A DNA stretch of 64,000 nt, taken from contig NZ_WSZK01000001.1 in assembly GCF_009791395.1 (NCBI RefSeq), forward strand, positions 112,236 through 176,235, written 5' to 3'. A model generated the notes under the pieces. The model was not told where the DNA came from, searched no databases, and was given only the letters and a program-made list of their open reading frames with translations. The position numbers were made by a program, and so were the translations under genes. The first letter of the stretch is position 1, and the number at the start of each line of letters is the position of its first letter. The stretch is from Halomarina oriensis (GTDB lineage Archaea; Halobacteriota; Halobacteria; Halobacteriales; Haloarculaceae). Below are positions 8,881 through 17,052 of the stretch, piece by piece.

Positions 8881-9105
8881 CATAGATTGAGTGACAGTCG
8901 TTCGCCTGCCACGGTGTGTCTCACCCCGTGCGACAGTCGTCGAGCGGTGCGTATTGATACCCCCGAGTCGCTACCTACTGGTGCGGTCCCCCGACCGCCG
9001 AGTCGGCCACCGGCACCGGTCCCCAACCCAGGTGCCGGTGGTCGTTTCTCCCGTATCCGACTCACGAGCGACGCGTCGGCGTGTCGGGTTGTTCCCGCCG
9101 CTGGG

Positions 9106-9936
9106 TCATCGCTCGATAGCCGCCCCCGGTGACTCGCGGGCGTCGACCAGTTCGTAGCCCACCGAGCCTTCGCGCAACCGGTCGGTGTGGGCGGCGAGGT
9201 CACGTGGTCCGACGAGCAACAGCACCGACAGCCCTCGCGTCGCGGCCTCCTCGACGGCCTGTGCGGTGCCGAACCGAACGTCCGGGTCGTGGCCCGCACG
9301 GCGGGCGGCCGCCAGCGCTTCGACGCCCGCGGTCGCCAGGAGGTCGTGTTGGGTCGTGAGTCTCGCTACCTCGTCGGCCGCCACCGCGCGACTCCCCCCG
9401 TCGCGCACGTCCGGGAGGACGACGACGGTGACGGTGCCCGTCTCGTAGTCGAGCAGCCCGTCGAACTCCGCGACGCCCACGTCCGCGCCGGCGTCGGCGG
9501 CGGTGAGCGTCCGGGCCGTCGCGCTCCCCTCCTCGCCCGCGTGCGCGTGGAGGACGCCGTCGTCCATCGTCAGCGTGACCGTCTCGCCGGCGTCGAGCGG
9601 TTCGCCGGCGATGGCGGTGTCGGCGTCGACCTGTCCGACCACCTCCTCGGTGACGAACTCGGTGAACGCCCGGAGGTCCTCGGTCCGGGAGATGAGCCAG
9701 TCGACACCCTCCTTGGTCACCTCGTAACGTCCCCGGCCGTGTTTCTCGACCGCGCCGGACTCGACCAGTTCGCGGACGTACTCGCTGACCGCCTGCGCGG
9801 TGACGCCGACGGCGTCGGCGATCTCCTGTTGGCTCACCGCCGGTTGCCGCGCGGCGATGGCGACGAGGATCTGGTACCGCGAGGCGTCGCGCTTGTTGCG
9901 TAACACGGCCACGTCGCGGCCGTCCTCACCGTTCAT
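9106..9936 (-). CDS. Winged-helix transcriptional regulator with DUF7839-like C-terminal domain
   Basis: 276 residues. An N-terminal winged helix spans about residues 12-90 (RYQILVAIAARQPAVSQQEIADAVGVTAQAVSEYVREL, a MarR/ArsR-type recognition helix; wing GRGRYEVTKEGVDWL). The C-terminal ~180 residues hold two alternating beta/alpha parts and a run resembling a ligand-binding domain (TVTVVVLPDVRDGG, HDLLATAGVEAL, LSVLLLVGPRDLA). This architecture matches haloarchaeal regulators described as MarR-family with a DUF7839 domain. It is divergent from the peroxiredoxin gene at 10104, so it may control it; that is inference. Confidence 0.75.
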   Translation of the reverse strand: MNGEDGRDVAVLRNKRDASRYQILVAIAARQPAVSQQEIADAVGVTAQAVSEYVRELVESGAVEKHGRGRYEVTKEGVDWLISRTEDLRAFTEFVTEEVVGQVDADTAIAGEPLDAGETVTLTMDDGVLHAHAGEEGSATARTLTAADAGADVGVAEFDGLLDYETGTVTVVVLPDVRDGGSRAVAADEVARLTTQHDLLATAGVEALAAARRAGHDPDVRFGTAQAVEEAATRGLSVLLLVGPRDLAAHTDRLREGSVGYELVDARESPGAAIER

Positions 9937-10103
9937 ACCCGGCGTTGGGGGCCGACGTGCAAGAGCGTTGCCACCTGAGTTGTCTTGTGGAACAGTCGAG
10001 TTGTGCTCGGTCCGACCGGCCGGTGTTCAGTCGTCCGCCGGTGTGCACCGAACGGACACGTCCGCCCCGGCCGCTATCAGGGGGCCGCGTGTATCGCCGG
10101 GTG

Positions 10104-10586
10104 ATGACACTCGAAGGAGAGCAGGCACCGGGGTTCAGTCTGGAGAGTACGACCGGCGACGAGACGTCGCTGGCCGATGCGGTCGAGGACGGACCAGCCG
10201 TCGTCCTCGTCAACCGTGGTCACTGGTGTTCGTTCTGCGCCGAGCAGCTACAGACGTTCAGCGAGGTCGAGTACGACCTCTGGTTCAACGACGACGTGAC
10301 GATTCTCCCCATCGTCACCGACCCCGTCGGGGAACTCGTCGAGATGCGCGACCGCTACGACCTCTCGACCCAGTTGCTCGCCGACCCCGACGGCGAGGTG
10401 GCCGAGCAGTACAGCGGCACCGAACAGACCAGTCACGGCCTGACCGGTGTCGCCGCGACGTACGTCATCGACGAGGAGGGCGTGATTCAGTACGAGCAGG
10501 TCGCCGACCACCCCGGCGACCGAACGTACGGGAACTGGGTTCGCTACTACATCCGCAACGGCTTCGAGGGCCCGTTCTCCGGGTGA
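10104..10586 (+). CDS. Peroxiredoxin-like (AhpC/TSA, redoxin) protein
   Basis: 160 residues from ATG 10104. The thioredoxin fold is clear: APGFSL, then VVLVNRGHWCSFCAEQL with Cys42 and Cys45 as a CxxC pair, then TVILPIV-like strand VTILPIVTDP, and GVAATYVIDEEGVIQY as the cis-Pro-side strands. Prx proteins reduce peroxides using a thiol. The usual PxxxTxxC is replaced by GHWCSFC, common in the haloarchaeal redoxin group and closer to a thioredoxin-type active site. It could be a thiol-disulfide or peroxide reductase. It is monocistronic as far as visible. Confidence 0.85.
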   Translation: MTLEGEQAPGFSLESTTGDETSLADAVEDGPAVVLVNRGHWCSFCAEQLQTFSEVEYDLWFNDDVTILPIVTDPVGELVEMRDRYDLSTQLLADPDGEVAEQYSGTEQTSHGLTGVAATYVIDEEGVIQYEQVADHPGDRTYGNWVRYYIRNGFEGPFSG

Positions 10587-10672
10587 GCCACGCGCGTCGA
10601 GCGCTCCCTGACGGGTCCGGCAGTACCGCCCGACTGCTCGTCACCTGACCGACTCCCGCCCCGCCTCCTCGT

Positions 10673-10895
10673 GTGGCGCTCGATGGCCTCGGCGGCGGCG
10701 TGTTCTCGCTGTTCCACCCCTCGCAGACGGCGTGTTCCTCGCCATCTGGGCGCTGACGACCCAACGACTGTTCTTCGGGCCACCGTTCGACGGCGTGGGG
10801 TTCGTCCTCTCGGTGGCCGGCGTCGTCGCCTTCGGTGGGGTGGCGACTGGTCGGACCCGAACGAGGCCAACGGCCTCGACCGGGACACTCAGTAG
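10673..10895 (+). pseudogene. Frame-shifted small membrane-protein gene
   Basis: Three short coding-like stretches lie end to end in three frames. From GTG 10673 a first piece reads VALDGLGGGVFSLFHP. From about 10726 a second frame reads DGVFLAIWALTTQRLFFG and then a hydrophobic helix VGFVLSVAGVVAFGGVATG. A third frame reads WSDPNEANGLDRDTQ and stops at 10895. Together they would make a ~74-residue two-helix protein with the acidic C-terminus usual here. Two frameshifts are needed, so I read it as a decayed gene, or as two sequencing errors. Its end overlaps the convergent zinc-ribbon gene by 7 bases. Confidence 0.4.
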
Positions 10896-11035
10896 TAGTA
10901 GAGGTCGATGCGGTGACCACAGTCTTCACAGGGGACGCTTCGACCGTGGAGGGTGTCGTCACCTCGTGGCTCGCCCGGTTGGGCCGTGACCGACGCCGAA
11001 CAGCCGGGACACGCCACGCGGACTCTGACCGACAT
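10889..11035 (-). CDS. Mini zinc-ribbon protein (48 aa)
   Basis: 48 residues from ATG 11035. Two knuckles, CPGC near residue 9 and CEDC near residue 38, are spaced for a single zinc ribbon, and the protein ends IDLYYY. A TATA-like stretch (AGATAACTAA on the minus strand, 11061-11070) lies about 30 bases upstream, supporting this start over upstream in-frame codons. Small two-CxxC zinc proteins are abundant in haloarchaea and often regulatory. The partner and target are unknown. Confidence 0.65.
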   Translation of the reverse strand: MSVRVRVACPGCSASVTAQPGEPRGDDTLHGRSVPCEDCGHRIDLYYY

Positions 11036-11432
11036 ATCAGAAGCGACGACGGTACACGGCTTAGTTATCTCGTCCGTACCGTCGTCGAACCGCCTCGTCC
11101 GGGAAGTCGCCGTCCTCGCCCACCGAACCGCCGTGTCACGTGTCGAGTTAGCAGTTCGCATCCTCCGATTTGGGTCTCGCTACCGTACCCGTCGGTGGTG
11201 TGTCATCGTCCGATGACGGGCGCGTGACCACCGTCAGACAGGAGTGCAGAAGACTCATTACCGACGCGGAAGCCCACTCTGACGGGCGAGTGTCACACCG
11301 TCGCCCGTTCGTGCGGCCACCCGGCCGTTCTCCCCTTCGGTCACGACGACGGCGAGCGGTTGCGCCCGGTAGTCGACGGCTTCCGGTCGTCGCCGGCCCA
11401 ACGGTTATCCTACAGAACGTGGTGACGAGCGT
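11036..11432. other. Intergenic region with divergent promoters
   Basis: About 400 bases between the divergent zinc-ribbon and CobQ-like genes. It holds the zinc-ribbon promoter (11061-11070) and a TATA-like GTTATCC (11404-11410) 25-29 bases before ATG 11433. A 36-codon ORF on the minus strand (11148-11258) is not convincing. I see no RNA gene or clear repeat. Confidence 0.5.
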
Positions 11433-12152
11433 ATGGCACGAACCGTACTGTTCGCCGGGACGACGCGGGAAGCGGGCGTCGAGTCGCTCGTCACGGCGCT
11501 CTGTCGTGGCTACGCCGACCGCGGTCGGTCGGTCACGCCGTTCGCCGCGCTCGCTCCGGCACCGGTCGGTGCCACCGTCGCTCCCGCCGTCCGGACGCAG
11601 GCGCTCGCGGCGGGTGTCGACCCCGACCCGACGCTCTCGCCGGTGTTGCGTGCCCCCGACGGTGGACTCACGGTCGACGGCGAGTCGGTCGGCGTCCCCG
11701 ACGGCTACCACGACCCCCGCTGGGGACGGGCACGCGCCGCCGCCGAACGCGCCCACGACCGACTCCCGACGACCACCGACCTCGTGCTCGCCAGCACCCA
11801 CGAACCGCTCTCGGAGGGACCGGTCGACGCCCCACCGCTCGGGTCGTCGGACCTCGCGCGGGTCGCCGACGCCGACGTCGTCCTCGTCGCCGACGCGAGT
11901 CGGGGCGGGGCGTTCGCCTCGCTCGCGGGGACGCTCGGACTCCTCTCGCCGGCCCTCCGCGAGCGTGTCCGTGCCTGCGTTCTGACCCGTGTCCCGAGTG
12001 CGGACCGCACCGCCCTCGAAGCGCGCGTCGAGCAGTTCGAGGCGGAGGTCGAACGCCCCGTCTGCGGCCTCCTCCCCGCGCTGACGGCGGGGACGGTCGA
12101 CGAGGCCGCCCGGACCGTCGACGCGGACCTGACGCTCCCGTTCGCGCCGTAG
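11433..12152 (+). CDS. CobQ-like protein with degenerate P-loop (239 aa)
   Basis: The protein resembles the N-terminal dethiobiotin-synthetase-like half of cobyric acid synthase CobQ. It has VTALCRGYADRGRSVTPFAA after the P-loop position, DGYHDPRWGRARAAA, a DVVLVADASRGGAFASL strand-loop, and PVCGLLPAL. The P-loop, normally GxxxxGKS/T, reads GTTREAGVES with no lysine, and the C-terminal glutaminase half (~250 residues) is missing. It is therefore unlikely to be a working cobyric acid synthase. It may bind a cobyrinate-like ligand, or act as a regulator or partner of the adjacent MinD-like ATPase. It has its own TATA-like element. Confidence 0.7.
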   Translation: MARTVLFAGTTREAGVESLVTALCRGYADRGRSVTPFAALAPAPVGATVAPAVRTQALAAGVDPDPTLSPVLRAPDGGLTVDGESVGVPDGYHDPRWGRARAAAERAHDRLPTTTDLVLASTHEPLSEGPVDAPPLGSSDLARVADADVVLVADASRGGAFASLAGTLGLLSPALRERVRACVLTRVPSADRTALEARVEQFEAEVERPVCGLLPALTAGTVDEAARTVDADLTLPFAP

Positions 12153-12215
12153 TCCGACGACGCGACCCTCATCGATTCCGAGCACTTATCTGTCGGAAGG
12201 AACCAGACCCGGTGA

Positions 12216-12983
12216 ATGGTCGAGGCGTTCGCCGTCGCCTCCGGGAAGGGAGGGACGGGCAAGACGACGAGCACCCTCGCACTCGGGATGGCGCTGGCCG
12301 AGGAGTACGACGTGACGGTGGTCGACGCCGACACGGGGATGGCGAACCTCCTGTTTCACGCCGGCCTCGCGGACGTCGACGTGACGCTCCACGACGTGCT
12401 GTCGGGGTCGGCCAGTACCCACGAGGCGGCGTACGACCGCTTCGGGATGCGCGTCGTCCCCTGCGGGACGAGTCTCGCCGGGTTCCGCGACGCCGACCCC
12501 GAGCGCCTGCGGTCGGTCGTCGCCGACCTCGCGGCGGACACGGACGTCCTCCTGCTCGACTCGCCGGCCGCGCTGGGGTCGAAGACGGCCGTCCTCCCCG
12601 TCGTCCTCGCCGACCGCGTCGTCGTCGTCCTCAACCCCACCGTGCCGTCGCTCTCCGACGCGCTGAAGGTCCAAGAGTACGCTCGCTCGTACGGCACCGA
12701 GACGGCGGGGGTGCTGTTCAACCGCGTCCGCGACGAGGACGCCGTCGACCGGGTCGGCGAGCAGGCAGAGCGCTACTTCGACGGGCCGACACTCGCGGCG
12801 GTGCCCGAGTCCGACGCGGTACGGGCGAGCAGACAGGCCGGCGAACCGCTGCTCGCGCACGCACCGGACAGTCCGGCGGCGGCGGCCTACCGCTCGGCGG
12901 CGACGAGTCTCGACGTCCGGTCGGGTGCGGCGGGGGCCGTGGCCGACCGGTTCCGGAGCGCGGTCATCCCCGACCCGCCATGA
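12216..12983 (+). CDS. MinD/ParA-family ATPase
   Basis: 255 residues. The deviant Walker A motif KGGTGKTT is at residues ~11-18. DVTVVDADTGMANLLFHAGL is switch I-like and DVLLLDSPAAL is the Walker B-like strand. VVVLNPTVPSLSDALK is typical of MinD. No amphipathic C-terminal membrane-targeting helix is obvious, unlike bacterial MinD. It probably acts in positioning or partitioning of a cargo. A TATA-like CACTTATCT (12183-12191) lies ~28 bases upstream, so it has its own promoter. The stop overlaps the next gene by ATGA, so the product next door is probably its partner. Confidence 0.9.
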   Translation: MVEAFAVASGKGGTGKTTSTLALGMALAEEYDVTVVDADTGMANLLFHAGLADVDVTLHDVLSGSASTHEAAYDRFGMRVVPCGTSLAGFRDADPERLRSVVADLAADTDVLLLDSPAALGSKTAVLPVVLADRVVVVLNPTVPSLSDALKVQEYARSYGTETAGVLFNRVRDEDAVDRVGEQAERYFDGPTLAAVPESDAVRASRQAGEPLLAHAPDSPAAAAYRSAATSLDVRSGAAGAVADRFRSAVIPDPP

Positions 12984-13534
12984 GCCTCGGCGACGGGTCC
13001 GTCGACATCCCGCACGGCCGTCTCGTCTACTCGCGGGTCGTCGACGACGTCGGCGTCGCCCTCGCCACCGCGTTCGAGCGTTCGCTGACCGGCTACGCCG
13101 TCCTCACCCCCCAGAGTGCGCTCCTCCTCGACGACGCCGAGTGCGTCCTCACCTTCGAGGCGGGCGTCCCGGTGCTCGCCTACGACGTGGCGAGCGACGT
13201 GGGCGGTACCGACGCGCTCACTGCCTTCTCCGCGGGCGGCCCCTGCCGAACCGAGTTGTACGACCTCCCCGCCGACGCGCTCACCGTCGCCCACGACACC
13301 CCCGAGTTGCGCGTCCCACCCGGTGCCCCCGCCGACCACCTCGCCGACGACGCTGCGCTCGCCGACCGCTGTCGGGCGCGGGCCCCCGACGACCGAACCG
13401 ACGACCCCGAGACCGACCCGCTCGAAGCGTTCCTCGCCGACGAGGAGCGCATCGCCGCCATCCAGGAGGAGGCACGCGCGGACGCCGAACGCCGCGCGGC
13501 GGAGTGGGGTCTCGACGACCACCTCGACGGGTAG
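12980..13534 (+). CDS. Haloarchaeal protein coupled to MinD-like ATPase (184 aa)
   Basis: 184 residues from ATG 12980 in a four-base overlap with the MinD-like gene. The N-terminal ~110 residues look like a compact alpha/beta domain (RLVYSRVVDDVGVALATAF, GYAVLTPQSALLLDDAECVLTF, VPVLAYDV). A Pro/Asp-rich linker follows, then a charged C-terminal helix (EAFLADEERIAAIQEEARADAERRAAEW). I do not recognise the family. Position suggests it is the cargo adaptor or regulator of the ATPase. No membrane helix is visible. Confidence 0.7.
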   Translation: MSLGDGSVDIPHGRLVYSRVVDDVGVALATAFERSLTGYAVLTPQSALLLDDAECVLTFEAGVPVLAYDVASDVGGTDALTAFSAGGPCRTELYDLPADALTVAHDTPELRVPPGAPADHLADDAALADRCRARAPDDRTDDPETDPLEAFLADEERIAAIQEEARADAERRAAEWGLDDHLDG

Positions 13535-13626
13535 CCGGTCCCTCGTGGGGAGTCGTCCGGATTCGAGGAGACGCCGACGGCGCTGGCCGTCGTGGCCTCG
13601 CCGTCGGTTCCGTCGGACCGACCAGT

Positions 13627-14514
13627 TCAGTCGGTCCGGGTCGTGCCGCTCGACCCGACCGGAATCGGTGTCCGGTCGCTCACCGCCCGCTTGAGTGCGG
13701 GCACCGCCCGGTCGACGGTGTAACGCAGGCCGTGGCTCCGCAGCGAGATGAGGAGGCGCTCGACGAGGCCCTCGCCGCGCCAGGTGTGGACTCGGAGGTA
13801 CTCGTCCTGCTGGATGAACACGCGATAGCGGTCGCTCGCGTTGACCTTCTCCAGAGCCGTCTCGAGGTCCTGCTGCTCGGAGATACCGGGGCCGTCCATG
13901 TCGAAGTACCGGCCGTGGAACACCTTCGCCGGCCCGGCGAGCGTCCCGAGCGTCCAGTAGATACAGTTGTAGTTGGCCGGCACCGTTGCGATGCGGACGT
14001 CGCCTTCGTAGCTCGCACGGCGGAACGAGTACTGGTCTTCGGTCTCGCCCTGTGCGGCGATGTCCTCGAACGCCGTCTTCCACTCCTCGAAGAACCGCCA
14101 GACGCGGTCGGACCGTTCGTAGGCGAGGACGCCCGTGCTGTACTCGGGGTAACACTCCGGAATGTCGTCGGTCCACTCGTCCCCAGGACTCCAACTCGGA
14201 AACTGGTTGGCCGCCACGTCGAACCCGTCGAGGACGTCGAACAGTTCGGAGATGTCGTGTGCGACGTAGGTGTCGGTGTCGAGGAAGACGGTCCGGTCGA
14301 ACGGCGTCCGTTCGAGGTTGTACACCTTGTCGGCGAACCCGTACGCGGGGTCCGGAACGTCGAGGTACTCGTCGACGGACGGACTCTCGACGTCCTGGTC
14401 GGTGGCGAGCGCGACCGGAACGTCGGGCATCGCCGTCTTCACCGACTCGGCGGAGAGACAGGCCTCCCGTGCGTGGTCCGGCCCCGTCGCAATGTACAGC
14501 ACGCCGCGTGACAT
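13627..14514 (-). CDS. Glycosyltransferase-like protein (nucleotide-sugar fold, DxD)
   Basis: 295 residues from ATG 14514. The N-terminus has GVLYIATGPDHAREACLSAESVKTAMPDVPVAL, the start of a Rossmann-like GT-A fold, and TVFLDTDTYVAHDISELFDVLDGFD, which carries a DxD metal-binding motif as in GT8-type enzymes. AANQFPSWSPGDEW and ECYPEYSTGVLAYERS follow as the acceptor-side region. It likely moves a sugar from a nucleotide-sugar donor in the cytoplasm; donor and acceptor are unknown. It stands alone, with no other glycan gene nearby except the flippase at 50759. Confidence 0.8.
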   Translation of the reverse strand: MSRGVLYIATGPDHAREACLSAESVKTAMPDVPVALATDQDVESPSVDEYLDVPDPAYGFADKVYNLERTPFDRTVFLDTDTYVAHDISELFDVLDGFDVAANQFPSWSPGDEWTDDIPECYPEYSTGVLAYERSDRVWRFFEEWKTAFEDIAAQGETEDQYSFRRASYEGDVRIATVPANYNCIYWTLGTLAGPAKVFHGRYFDMDGPGISEQQDLETALEKVNASDRYRVFIQQDEYLRVHTWRGEGLVERLLISLRSHGLRYTVDRAVPALKRAVSDRTPIPVGSSGTTRTD

Positions 14515-14681
14515 GGCTACCGAGTGGGCGTCGGAGGGTATAGCTGTTGTCACGGAATCATGTCCGGGGTGGAGCGGGAGGTCCCGGCCGGAGGCGGGTC
14601 GGTCACCCCGAGAGCCGATAGCTCCCGCGGGGCTACTGCTCCGGTGACAGACTCTCGTCTCTCGACACCCGAAGGTCGACC

Positions 14682-14996
14682 ATGCGATGTCGTGCCATCG
14701 TCCCCGACGGGGCCATCGAGCGTGAGTCGTACGAGTACACCGACTACGGCGTCGAGTGTGACCGCGACGACGGCGAGTTCGTCGCGGTCGTCCCGTACTC
14801 CTCGCTGGTCGCGTTCCTCGACGAGGAGCAGTTGGCCCGACGACCGCTCCGTCGCCCGAGTGGTCGGTCAGTGGACGACGAGGAACGTCCGCCCGGCCCG
14901 GCGTTCGAGGTGGACGACGTCGGTCCCGACGGCGTCTCGCGCGTACGCTGCGACCGTCGCGGCGCTCACGTCCGAGACGTCCACCGACACCCGTGA
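14682..14996 (+). CDS. Small hypothetical protein (104 aa)
   Basis: 104 residues. The first ~55 look like a real protein (MRCRAIVPDGAIERESYEYTD, GEFVAVVPYSSLVAFLDEEQL). The C-terminal third is Arg/His-rich and overlaps a convincing ORF on the other strand (14868-15074), so either the gene ends in an unusual convergent overlap or its 3' part has decayed. No motif gives a function. Confidence 0.45.
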   Translation: MRCRAIVPDGAIERESYEYTDYGVECDRDDGEFVAVVPYSSLVAFLDEEQLARRPLRRPSGRSVDDEERPPGPAFEVDDVGPDGVSRVRCDRRGAHVRDVHRHP

Positions 14997-15074
14997 CTGC
15001 GGTGTCGGCTCGTTCGTCTCCCGCGACGAACGCGTGGTGCGGTCGGGTTCCGTCCGAATCACGTCGATGGTCAT
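14868..15074 (-). CDS. Small conserved-looking protein (68 aa)
   Basis: 68 residues from ATG 15074. It has a strand-helix-strand pattern: RVSVDVSDVSAATVAAYARD, then AVGTDVVHLERRAGRTFLVVH to the stop. Codon use is good, and the C-terminal beta hairpin looks more natural than the opposite-strand reading. The function is unknown. It overlaps the end of 14682-14996 by 129 bases on the opposite strand. Confidence 0.5.
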   Translation of the reverse strand: MTIDVIRTEPDRTTRSSRETNEPTPQSRVSVDVSDVSAATVAAYARDAVGTDVVHLERRAGRTFLVVH

Positions 15075-15380
15075 GACTCGTCGGTGCCTCTCGGGGGGCT
15101 TAGTGCTCCGCCGTCCGCGCAGTGAAAGTGAAACTGACCGTGTCGTGATTATGCATTCGTCTCTGAACGTCAGGTACCGTTCGCTCGTCCACACGGGCAC
15201 TCGCCGGGACGTCCTCGAACGGGGGCCGAACCCGATGTATCGGGTCGTGACGGGCCGAATGAATTTTTTTCTCTACTATCTAGAGCGTTTTTAACTAACG
15301 GTATCGTATCCGAAAGTCGAGTGACGGTCACGGTGACGCGTCCGGCGCGGATGACCCGTGACCACCACCCAGCAGTAGCT
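15075..15380 (+). other. AT-rich upstream region with a TATA-like element
   Basis: This gap contains an unusually AT-rich stretch (about 15258-15296) with T runs. A TATA-like GTTTTTAACTA at 15286-15296 would start transcription near 15318-15321, right at an in-frame GTG (15321) upstream of the ATG used for the next gene. No gene is seen in the first 200 bases. Confidence 0.5.
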
Positions 15381-15944
15381 ATGATAGGAATCGACGCGTT
15401 CTGTCCGAGAAGCGGTGCACCGCTCACCGACGACCGCCACTACGACGCCGACGGCCGTGGACTCCGAGCGGTCAGCGACGACGACGCGGCCCTGGCTGCC
15501 GGGACGGCGGGCGAACTCACCGGGGGGGCGATCCGGTCGTCTCGGCCGGCGCTCGTCGCGTACTTCCGGCGCTGTCACGCTCGCCACGAACCGGTCGACA
15601 CCGATCTGTACGGGACCGCGGCGTTGCTGGTCTACCGACTGCTCCACGCCCGCGAGACCCAGCCACCGGACGTCGTCGTCTGGTACGCGCTACTGTGTCG
15701 TCTCGACGCGCTGGGCCACGACACCGAGTGGATGCACGCCCACGCCGCGTTGCGCTGTCCGGTGTGTCACGGCCGCCTGCGCTACGAGCGCATCGGCGAC
15801 GACCTGACCGCTCGCTGTGCCGTCCGCTGCTCGCCCGAGGGCGACGCCGCCCTCGAAACGCTCCGTCACGACGTCGTCTCGCTGTACGACGACGCCTTCG
15901 ACGACGCCGCGCCGCTCCCCGCCGACTCGGTCTTCCACCTCTGA
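15381..15944 (+). CDS. Zinc-knuckle hypothetical protein (187 aa)
   Basis: 187 residues from ATG 15381. A GTG at 15321 is in frame and matches the TATA spacing, so the true product may be 20 residues longer. A Cys/Pro-rich N-terminus (DAFCPRSGAPLTDD) and a later CPVCHGRL with nearby Cys residues (RCAVRCSPEGD) look like zinc-binding knuckles. Between them is a helical domain (LVAYFRRCHARHEP, YGTAALLVYRLLHARE). The family is not known to me. The next gene follows after 52 bases on the same strand, but no shared function is evident. Confidence 0.65.
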   Translation: MIGIDAFCPRSGAPLTDDRHYDADGRGLRAVSDDDAALAAGTAGELTGGAIRSSRPALVAYFRRCHARHEPVDTDLYGTAALLVYRLLHARETQPPDVVVWYALLCRLDALGHDTEWMHAHAALRCPVCHGRLRYERIGDDLTARCAVRCSPEGDAALETLRHDVVSLYDDAFDDAAPLPADSVFHL

Positions 15945-15996
15945 GGTACGTAATGACCCGACGACACGACACTACCTTCCAGCCCCAGCAGACGCC

Positions 15997-17052
15997 ATGA
16001 CCGGCGCGCTCTCCCGCGAGGACATCCGCGTCGTCCAGGTGCTCGCGCTCTCGCCGTCGTCCTGCCGGCGCGTTCGTGAACTGCTCGACGACGATCACCT
16101 CGACTACGCCGTCGCGGGCGACCCGAAGGACCCCGAGGGTCCCGCTATCCTCTCGGTCCCCGTCCCCGCGCGCTCGGTCGAGCACCTCCAAGAACGCCTC
16201 ACCGAGGTCGGTGACGACCTCTACACGGTGGTGCTCGCTCCCGAGGCGGTCCTCTCCTCGCGGTTCGAGGAGGACCCCTACGACGAGGTGGTCGGACGCA
16301 ACTACCACGGCGTCTCCCGCGGCGAACTCCGGTCGACGGCCGACGACATGCTCCCGTCGTTCGGCATCCACACCCTGCTCACCGTGGTCTCCGCCGTCGT
16401 CGCCGTCGCGGGTGTCCTGCTCGACTCGCTGGCGGTGCTCGTCGGCGCGATGGTCATCGCTCCGCTCGTCGGCCCGCCGATGGTCGCCGGGGTCGCCACC
16501 GTCGTCGACGACACGTCGCTGTTCCGTCGGAGCCTCGCCCGGCAGGTCGGCGGCCTCGTCGTCGGTGCAGTCAGCGCGACGCTGGCCGCCTTCGTCTTCC
16601 GGTTCGTGGGCGTCGGCCCTCCGACACTCGTCCAACTGGAGGCCATCGCCAACCACGTCGAACCCGGTTTCCTGCTCGTCCTCGTCGCCCTCGGCGCGGG
16701 CATCGCGGGCGCGGTCAGCCTCTCGATGGACGACGCGCTCGACCTCATCGGCGTGATGATCGCGGCGGCGGTCGTCCCGCCGCTGGGCGTCGTCGGCGTC
16801 GGCGTGGCGTGGGGCTTCCCCGTCGCGGCGCTCGGCGCGGCGACGGTCGTCCTCGTCAACGTCGTCACGGTCAACATCGCCGCCATCCTGACGCTGTGGT
16901 GGCTCGGCTACCACCCCGCGGAGTGGGCCGCGTTGCGCCGTGCCCGCTCGACGCTCCTCGTCCGCGTCCTCGTCCTCGCGGTGGTCGGCCTGACGCTCGC
17001 GGTGGTCCTCGGTGGTCTCACCGACGGCACCATGCCAGGGTGGTGGCCGTGA
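15997..17052 (+). CDS. DUF389-family membrane protein
   Basis: 351 residues from ATG 15997. An N-terminal soluble domain (~100 residues: VVQVLALSPSSCRRVRELL, AILSVPVPARSVEHLQERL) resembles a small ligand-binding alpha/beta fold. The DUF389 (TIGR00341-like) membrane part follows with about six helices, including the conserved DSLAVLVGAMVIAPLVGPPM segment and LDLIGVMIAAAVVPPLGVVG. The function of the family is unknown. Its stop overlaps the next gene by GTGA, so the two are co-translated. Confidence 0.9.
   Translation: MTGALSREDIRVVQVLALSPSSCRRVRELLDDDHLDYAVAGDPKDPEGPAILSVPVPARSVEHLQERLTEVGDDLYTVVLAPEAVLSSRFEEDPYDEVVGRNYHGVSRGELRSTADDMLPSFGIHTLLTVVSAVVAVAGVLLDSLAVLVGAMVIAPLVGPPMVAGVATVVDDTSLFRRSLARQVGGLVVGAVSATLAAFVFRFVGVGPPTLVQLEAIANHVEPGFLLVLVALGAGIAGAVSLSMDDALDLIGVMIAAAVVPPLGVVGVGVAWGFPVAALGAATVVLVNVVTVNIAAILTLWWLGYHPAEWAALRRARSTLLVRVLVLAVVGLTLAVVLGGLTDGTMPGWWP

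Noticed and set aside
11148..11258. 36-codon ORF on the minus strand
   Set aside because: No promoter at the right spacing and no recognisable product; left as intergenic.
15321..15345. Motif GACGGTCACGGTGACGCGT shared in part with 55499-55522
   Set aside because: The shared core is a short GC-rich palindrome (GTCACSGTGAC) likely to occur by chance and the two genes are unrelated.
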